Source of the DNA: Viridothelium virens
Taxonomy: Eukaryota; Ascomycota; Dothideomycetes; Trypetheliales; Trypetheliaceae
DNA length: 64,000 bases
Assembly (NCBI GenBank): GCA_010094025.1
Contig: ML991811.1
Span: 124,001-188,000 of the forward strand
Direction of reading: 5' to 3'
The position numbers and the translations under genes are program-made. The notes under the pieces were generated by a model. The model did not search any database. It had not been told where the DNA came from and saw only the letters and a program-made list of their open reading frames with translations. Within the stretch, counting starts at the first letter, position 1. Each line of letters opens with the position of its first letter. Positions 58,713 to 64,000 of this stretch are shown piece after piece.

Positions 58713-59735
58713 TTAGTATCCGCCAGAACGGTCAGTAAGATCCTTCACCCTTGCAGTTTTGCCTTGCGCCTCCTTGACTATTGCTACCCCACTGCTGGCA
58801 CCAATCCTCGTTGCCCCAGCGGTTACCATAGCCAGAGCATCCTCCCAGGTCCTTATTCCACCGCTCGCTTTTACTGTCGTCACCCGTCCCTTTGCCTCCC
58901 GCTGATCTAAGAACCCCACCACGCTCCTCATCAGCCGTACATCCTCAGTTGTCGCACCATGTCCCTTGAAACCTGTGCTGGTTTTGACAAAATTGAACTC
59001 TGCAGCATGTGCAAGCGCACATGCGGCTATGATTTGATGCCTGTCCAACTGACTTGTTTCGATGATGAGCTTCAGGACCGCCCTAGAGCCTGCCTCCTCC
59101 CTCAGTTCTCTCAGTTCCGAGTATGCTGATGAGTATTGCGGGACGTCCGAGAGGAGAAGCGGGTAATTGAGCACAATATCTAATTCAGAGGCGCCGGCTT
59201 GGAGCGCGGATCGGGCTTCAGCGACTTTTGAAGCTGTGGGGTGGGTGCCTTCATGGAACCCGATTACGCATGCAACCCCTACGCTTGTGTCTTTCAGGGC
59301 AGCAACGCAGCGAGCGACATGGTCGAGACGAACGCATACTGTCTGGAGATAGACTATCAGTTATGTGAATGAAGCATCAATAATTTAGTGTAGAAGAGGT
59401 AGGTTGCAGAGTAACTGAAAGAAAGGGCAGAGAACATAGGCTTTCCTAGAGTAGAGATAGTGAGAGATTCAGACCCAACCGCTCACCTTGAAGCTATACT
59501 CTTTCGCTTCCTCACCCAGTTGATCGATCTGTGAAAGCGTCGCATCTGTTTTGAGCTGAGTATGGTCAATAAAACTGTTTATAGAGTCTGCGAGTATAGC
59601 GTCGTGTCCGGTCGAGGATGCATCAGAAGATCGATCCTGTGATTCTTTGATCGTGCTTATACCTTCCTCGATGCCGGAGATAAAGGTGACCCAATCGTCA
59701 TTGGAAAGAGTGCTGAAGTTCCTAGGATTCGACAT
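58713..59735 (-). CDS. Deoxyribose-phosphate aldolase
   Basis: Two exons, complement(58713..59342, 59487..59735), encode 292 aa. The TIM-barrel motifs of the DeoC family are present: FIDHTQLKTDAT, VCVRLDHVARCV, VACVIGFHEGTHPTASK, ELDIVLNYPLLL, LIIETSQLDRHQI, FVKTSTGFKGHGAT (Schiff-base lysine in KTSTG), VKASGGIRT and RIGASSGVAI. The enzyme cleaves 2-deoxyribose 5-phosphate to glyceraldehyde 3-phosphate and acetaldehyde in deoxynucleoside breakdown. The N-terminal extension of about 50 residues shows no organelle signal. The common Asn of the usual NxG segment reads as DIVLN; the catalytic layout is otherwise intact. Confidence 0.93.
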
Positions 59736-60995
59736 TTTTGGAGGTCGGAGATCCTTCGGCCACCACCACACTAGAGTACGGCAGTCCAAGTGAATTCTAG
59801 GGTCATCACCTCGAGCACACGTGCACGACCAGATGGTTTTATGACTGAAGAGTTTCTTCTTCGAAATTTTCTTGTCAGGTCTCTCGGTATTTAAAGCAGT
59901 TGAAACGTTCCACTTCCCTCCTCCTAACCGACATTGCGAGTACGTTTGTGTGAGGCGAACAAGGCTGGCGGCTATCAGTTAGGCCAAGATTCAAAAGAAT
60001 TGCCCTTTACACAAACTCGATAATCCTGGCAGTTGAGGGCCCGTTCAGCCAGTTCTGCTGTGGTATTCAGGGGCTGCCTTATCTTCTAAATCGACAAGGG
60101 AATGATGTGTTCAATCCACGCAAACCTCGCCCAGTCATTCTTTCAGTATCGAGCTCTCCACGCTCAATGAAGACCAAGGCATCTTCGATTGCTCTAATGG
60201 TGCCATCCTGGCGAAGTACATAGCTAAATGTGAGCGAAATTTCTACCGCCTCAGCAATCGTTGCTTAGACTGGACGCAGTAGAAATGGTTCAAACGCAGC
60301 AGAGATTGCTACGTTCGTCCCCATTTTCCTTGTCGTGCTTTTATTTGGCCCCAATAGTAGCTATCTCATTTCTTTCAGTTCATTTGAAGAGACTGGAGGG
60401 AGAATTCAAAGAGCAGCTATAGCCAACCACTAGGGAGGGTGTCCAATTATTACATGCTTACGGACAATTGCCTCACTCACAGCAACTTGCAGATACACAG
60501 AAGTATGAACTGAAATGAGATGGGCGTAAGAGGTATATGAGATCCTACGAAGCGAAATTTCCGGTTCAAAGGCACCCGGATTGGGGCATCGATACTCTTG
60601 ACCACGATGTTGGGAGAAGCCCAGATCTTCGGCGTCATTGTTTCGATAACACACGAAGAAAATTGTACAAAGCTATCTATTTGCCAAAGGATGTGAATGC
60701 GGTGATTTAACTGAGCCCATGTATAGGTTTCGAATCAGAAAGACTCAGATCAGACCAGAGCCTCTAATTTGGCTGACCCTACAAATTAGGGATCCGAGGT
60801 ATGTGCAAGGCGACATTGCCCTTGGATAGACCTTCCACTCGAAGATCAAGTATTTACGCAGCTCGCCACGATGCCTTGGCGGAACTCATCGAAGGGAGTT
60901 GAGTCAAGTACCAACGAGTTTAGGTAAATATTACTACTTTTCATTTGTCTGAAATCAGGCTAGTCATATGTATTCCACCGTTTTGTCTCGTTCGA
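59736..60995. other. 1.26 kb intergenic region
   Basis: Promoter of the aldolase gene and 3' region of the fasciclin gene. No gene, RNA gene or repeat is supportable. Confidence 0.4.
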
Positions 60996-62492
60996 TTAGG
61001 GTGAACCCAACTCATGCCGCTGCGTGAGTTCCATTTCTGTTGAAGGCTGTATAGGGTCCAACTGCGGAAATTCGTGCAGCCCATTATCCCCTAGCTCCGG
61101 CGTTATTTTGACCTCTTCTGTACCGAGAATTTTGTCATTATCAGCCCGTCTTCTTCTCTGATTTTTCAAGTAGTAGAGCAGAATCGCTCCGATAATGGCT
61201 AGACCAGCAACGGCGACACCCACACCGATGCCAACCTTGCCGCCACCTGAGAGACCGCTAGAGGATGAAGGGGTTGGATTTGCAGGAGCAGCCGTGTTGG
61301 TTGAGGGCTTCGATATATTGCCTACTGTTGCGTTTCCTGTCGTTATAAGAGATGGGCGTGAAATATTGTATGGTTGTAGGATGCTATTTGTTAAGCGCTC
61401 CGGATCAGTAAAGTTAAACAATTTCAGACGAAGGGGCTTAAGGAAATGATGCTCACTCGTCAATGACGTGCATAGCGCCGTTGGCAATTATATAGTCCTT
61501 GCCGGTAACTTTCGCTTGGTTCAACCAAATATCACCCGTCTCATCTACGGTTACCAGAATCTTGATACCTGCCTTTGTAGTTAGGCTTGTTCCATTCTGG
61601 AAGTGATGACTGAAAATAAGGTTTTCTATGATATGGTAGTTGAAGAGCATGTTTAACGTCGTCGAGTTCGAATAGGCATTGTTAAAGTCGGTTCGATCAG
61701 ATGTGGCTATGGCAATATCACTGTTCGGGGCAAGTATGGTAATGTTAGGTTGACTCTTAACTTCTTCGGCAATGCTAAAATTGTCGGTGGCGAGAAGGTC
61801 GATAAAGACGTCAAGGTGCGCGGCAGTCGCTTCTGTTAATATGTCCGAAGGAATCTCAAGGACATTATCAATAATATGAACGATACCATTCGTGCAGACA
61901 ATGTCCTATTCATGTTAGCCAATGATTGTAACCCAATCGACTTAACTTCATCAGCATGTCCGCAGGGCTCTCAGGTCTATCACCGCCAAGGTTTTGCTCT
62001 TGTGACGTTCAAAATATAAATATAAAAAGTTCCTACCGGAATTTCAATGTGCGACTCGCTTTTATTTCCTGATATAAACACAGGTCTCGTGTCTTTGTTG
62101 ACTTCGACATATTGACCGTATTGTCCCCAGCTTCCACTCGTGACGTTGGTGTATGCTGTATCATTCAAGGCTGTCGCAACGAACACCGGCAGGGAAGGGC
62201 CAAAGGCAGCAGATGGGAAAGTGACAGCAAGTAAATGGTATTTTAGGGTGGCCCCGATGGTAGAATTTGAGGGCGACGATGTGTTCAGCCATGTAGAGAT
62301 TGCATCACCTGACGGAGCAAGGAAAGTAAAGCCTTGTGAATTATTGAATTGCTCTGAGACTTGAGGATAGCTTGCGATGAGAGAAGAAACTTGGCTTAAG
62401 CTAGGATAACTAGAGAGTACATCGATAATATTCTGTGCCTTCGTAGAGGTAATGGATACGACGAAGGCGACAAAGAGTTGAATCAATACCAT
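60996..62492 (-). CDS. Secreted/membrane protein with two fasciclin (FAS1) domains
   Basis: Three exons, complement(60996..61383, 61457..61905, 62037..62492), encode 430 aa. A signal peptide (MVLIQLFVAFVVSITSTKAQ) precedes FAS1 domain 1 (FTFLAPSGDAISTWL, LKYHLLAVTF), then FAS1 domain 2 (DIVCTNGIVHIIDNVLEIPS, ITILAPNSDIAI, LFNYHIIENL, ANGAMHVIDD). A Ser/Pro/Thr stalk leads to one membrane helix (IGVGVAVAGLAIIGAILLYY) with a stop-transfer NQRRRR and an 80-residue cytosolic tail. Many N-glycosylation sequons occur. Such FAS1 proteins act in cell-wall or surface adhesion in fungi; the tail suggests possible signalling, which is inference. Confidence 0.88.
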
Positions 62493-63635
62493 CGTGGCAC
62501 AACGTGATGAAGAAGGGTGGAGAGACCCTAGGGACGCCTGGGTCTTAGAAAAAGGGCAGCTGCTGCTCCGACAAGTCTCGTTAGATATCCTATTGGATGG
62601 GATTGCATATCCCTCTAAGCTTGAAGAAGGCAGCTGAGAAGGTGGTAGACACTTTTTGCCTAAAGGATTTCAAACCCAACTGAACCAGACTGCTGAGCAC
62701 TCTTCCAAAAAGATCTTACACGAACTACTCCACACAGATTGTGTGCAAGCAAAGTTCATCCGGGACTCTAAACTAGAACCTCCCGCTTTAGCAAACCGTA
62801 AGACGAGATGATGAAGCACTGCCTGACCATTCAACAGAGACAAACCTTTTCCTTCGATAATAGCGCCCCTTTCTATCGGATACGTCAATAGTGCCAACTT
62901 CTCCCGAGTACAGAGCGAGTTCAATTTAGTCCTAGGGCGGGTAGGGGAAATGGAAGGGTTCTTTCTGAATGGTGTATAAGCGAGGAAGGGAAAGCCAACC
63001 TTTGGGTTAAAGTACCTTATGCATAGCATGACGCCAAGATCCTGCCGCAGCGGTGATTGCGACGCGGGACGGCTCGAAACGGGATGGCAATACCGCAAGA
63101 AGCACTGCGTAACCTACCCTACCCAGGTAATTATCGAATACTTGAATTAGACCAGGGCGAGTCATATTCTCGATCATGCTACTTTCCAATTTCGAATCAT
63201 GACTGAGAGGCGCAATGGTTACATTATGACTAGAACCAAAATAGAGCAGGAATCCAAGCTAAATCCCTATTACTTCCACCTTCTATTACTGGCAAAATAC
63301 TACTAAAATAATCTTTTAGCTTAGTACCATGGTATAGAATAATTGGTAAACAAATATGTTATACATCTAGTATCTAAGTCAAGTGGAGTATTGCCTTTCA
63401 TGTGTCTATTACCGGATCTCCACATTTCTAGTCTCTCCATGCCCTATTAAATTCCTCTAGAAAGCCAAGCTATCCAACCCAATTACCACTCTTGCTAATA
63501 TGAAAGTCAAAATTATCTTCCGCAAATCACCACTGAATAAATCTCGCCAAAAGCCCAAATAGCAGAAACACATTCACGTCTGAGCCGCTTCATTACTCCC
63601 CACCGAACACCACCCTTTCTTCCGCCGTCTCCCTC
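62493..63635. other. 1.1 kb intergenic region with an AT-rich half
   Basis: Promoter of the fasciclin gene and 3' region of the right-end gene. The part from about 63230 to 63560 is clearly AT-rich with many TA steps, unlike its surroundings. The ORF at 62670-63098 (minus) has no recognisable domain. Confidence 0.4.
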
Positions 63636-64000
63636 TCAAACCCACCCACCCTTCTCCTCCACCTCCCTCTTCACCCTCCTCACCTCCTCAATCCCCTTCA
63701 CCATGTCCTCCTCCGCCTGCCCCACCCTCGCCTTCACCCTCCGCATCTCCCCCCGATTACGCTCCAGATCGTCCTCCTGGTGCCCCAGCGCCTGCACCAG
63801 CCGCTGGCGCTCCGGCAGCGCCGCGCTCGTCTTCTCGTAGTACTTCGCCTTCGCCTGCGGATGCAGCAGCTTATCGACATTCGGGACGCGTAGCGGGGCG
63901 GTGAGGGGCGGATGTGGGAGCTGCGGAAGGGGAGGCGGGTCCTTGAGATGAGGGTGCTGGTGCTGTTGCTGACGCAGCGAGCGGGTGTGCTTGCGTGGCG
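63636..64000 (-). CDS. C-terminal end of a coiled-coil protein, 5' part outside the window
   Basis: An open frame enters from the right edge and stops at 63636-63638. It reads a Gln/His/Pro-rich stretch (PRKHTRSLRQQQHQHPHLKD, PPLPQLPHPPL) and then a well-conserved-looking helical part (RVPNVDKLLHPQAKAKYYEK, LPERQRLVQALGHQEDDLER, MRRVKARVGQAEEDM). GC-rich third positions and heptad-like spacing support real coding. The family is not recognised from this fragment. Confidence 0.6.
   Translation of the reverse strand, partial: PRKHTRSLRQQQHQHPHLKDPPPLPQLPHPPLTAPLRVPNVDKLLHPQAKAKYYEKTSAALPERQRLVQALGHQEDDLERNRGEMRRVKARVGQAEEDMVKGIEEVRRVKREVEEKGGWV

Noticed and set aside
62670-63098. 142-codon minus-strand ORF upstream of the fasciclin gene
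   Set aside because: No domain, atypical composition; probably promoter DNA.
1-64000. Intact transposons or virus-derived elements
   Set aside because: No transposase, reverse transcriptase, integrase, capsid frame or long terminal repeats were recognised in any frame.

Overview
This is a gene-dense stretch of chromosome from a filamentous ascomycete (Pezizomycotina). The evidence is many short introns (about 45-80 nt, with GT..AG ends and CTRAC-like branch points), a Som1/SomA LisH regulator, a group III HAMP-repeat histidine kinase, a DUF7025-type AAA ATPase and a fungal STAND-like protein. The class cannot be fixed from sequence alone. I see no bacterial, organellar or viral segment, no rRNA or tRNA gene and no CRISPR array. 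The window holds about 23 well-supported or likely genes plus two weak candidates. Both end genes (Myb-like on the left, coiled-coil on the right) run off the window. Coordinates were obtained by joining reading frames by eye across GT..AG introns; exon sums are divisible by three for every complete gene.

Left part (1-24.2 kb): a Myb-like factor; a 4.5 kb gene-poor gap; the Som1/Flo8-type regulator; BET3 (TRAPP) divergent from the U5 snRNP 40 kDa WD40 protein; a two-helix membrane protein; a BTB protein; HRD3 (ER-associated degradation); an orphan cytochrome P450; and SDH4 head-to-head with the mitochondrial processing peptidase beta subunit, sharing 240 bp of upstream DNA. This is mostly housekeeping DNA (secretion, splicing, ER quality control, mitochondria).

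Middle (24.2-38 kb) is the accessory-looking part: a membrane protein whose frame carries one or two stops, a SCOC-like coiled-coil protein, a STAND-like protein without a P-loop, and a divergent DUF7025-AAA ATPase, separated by gene-free gaps of 0.9-2.1 kb. A 67-bp segment (59 of 67 bases identical by eye) lies in frame in both the membrane protein and the STAND-like protein, 6.3 kb apart. I consider this the most unusual signal in the window.

Right part (38-64 kb): 14-3-3, the ATP synthase inhibitor INH1, nucleoporin NSP1, the AP-1 accessory LAA2, the osmosensing kinase NIK1, the SUMO-related SNF2/RING translocase ULS1, deoxyribose-phosphate aldolase, a two-domain fasciclin membrane protein and a truncated coiled-coil gene. 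No biosynthetic or defence gene cluster in the usual sense is visible. The candidates for something new are the shared segment, the degenerate STAND protein beside an AAA ATPase, and a 9-nt microexon in BET3.
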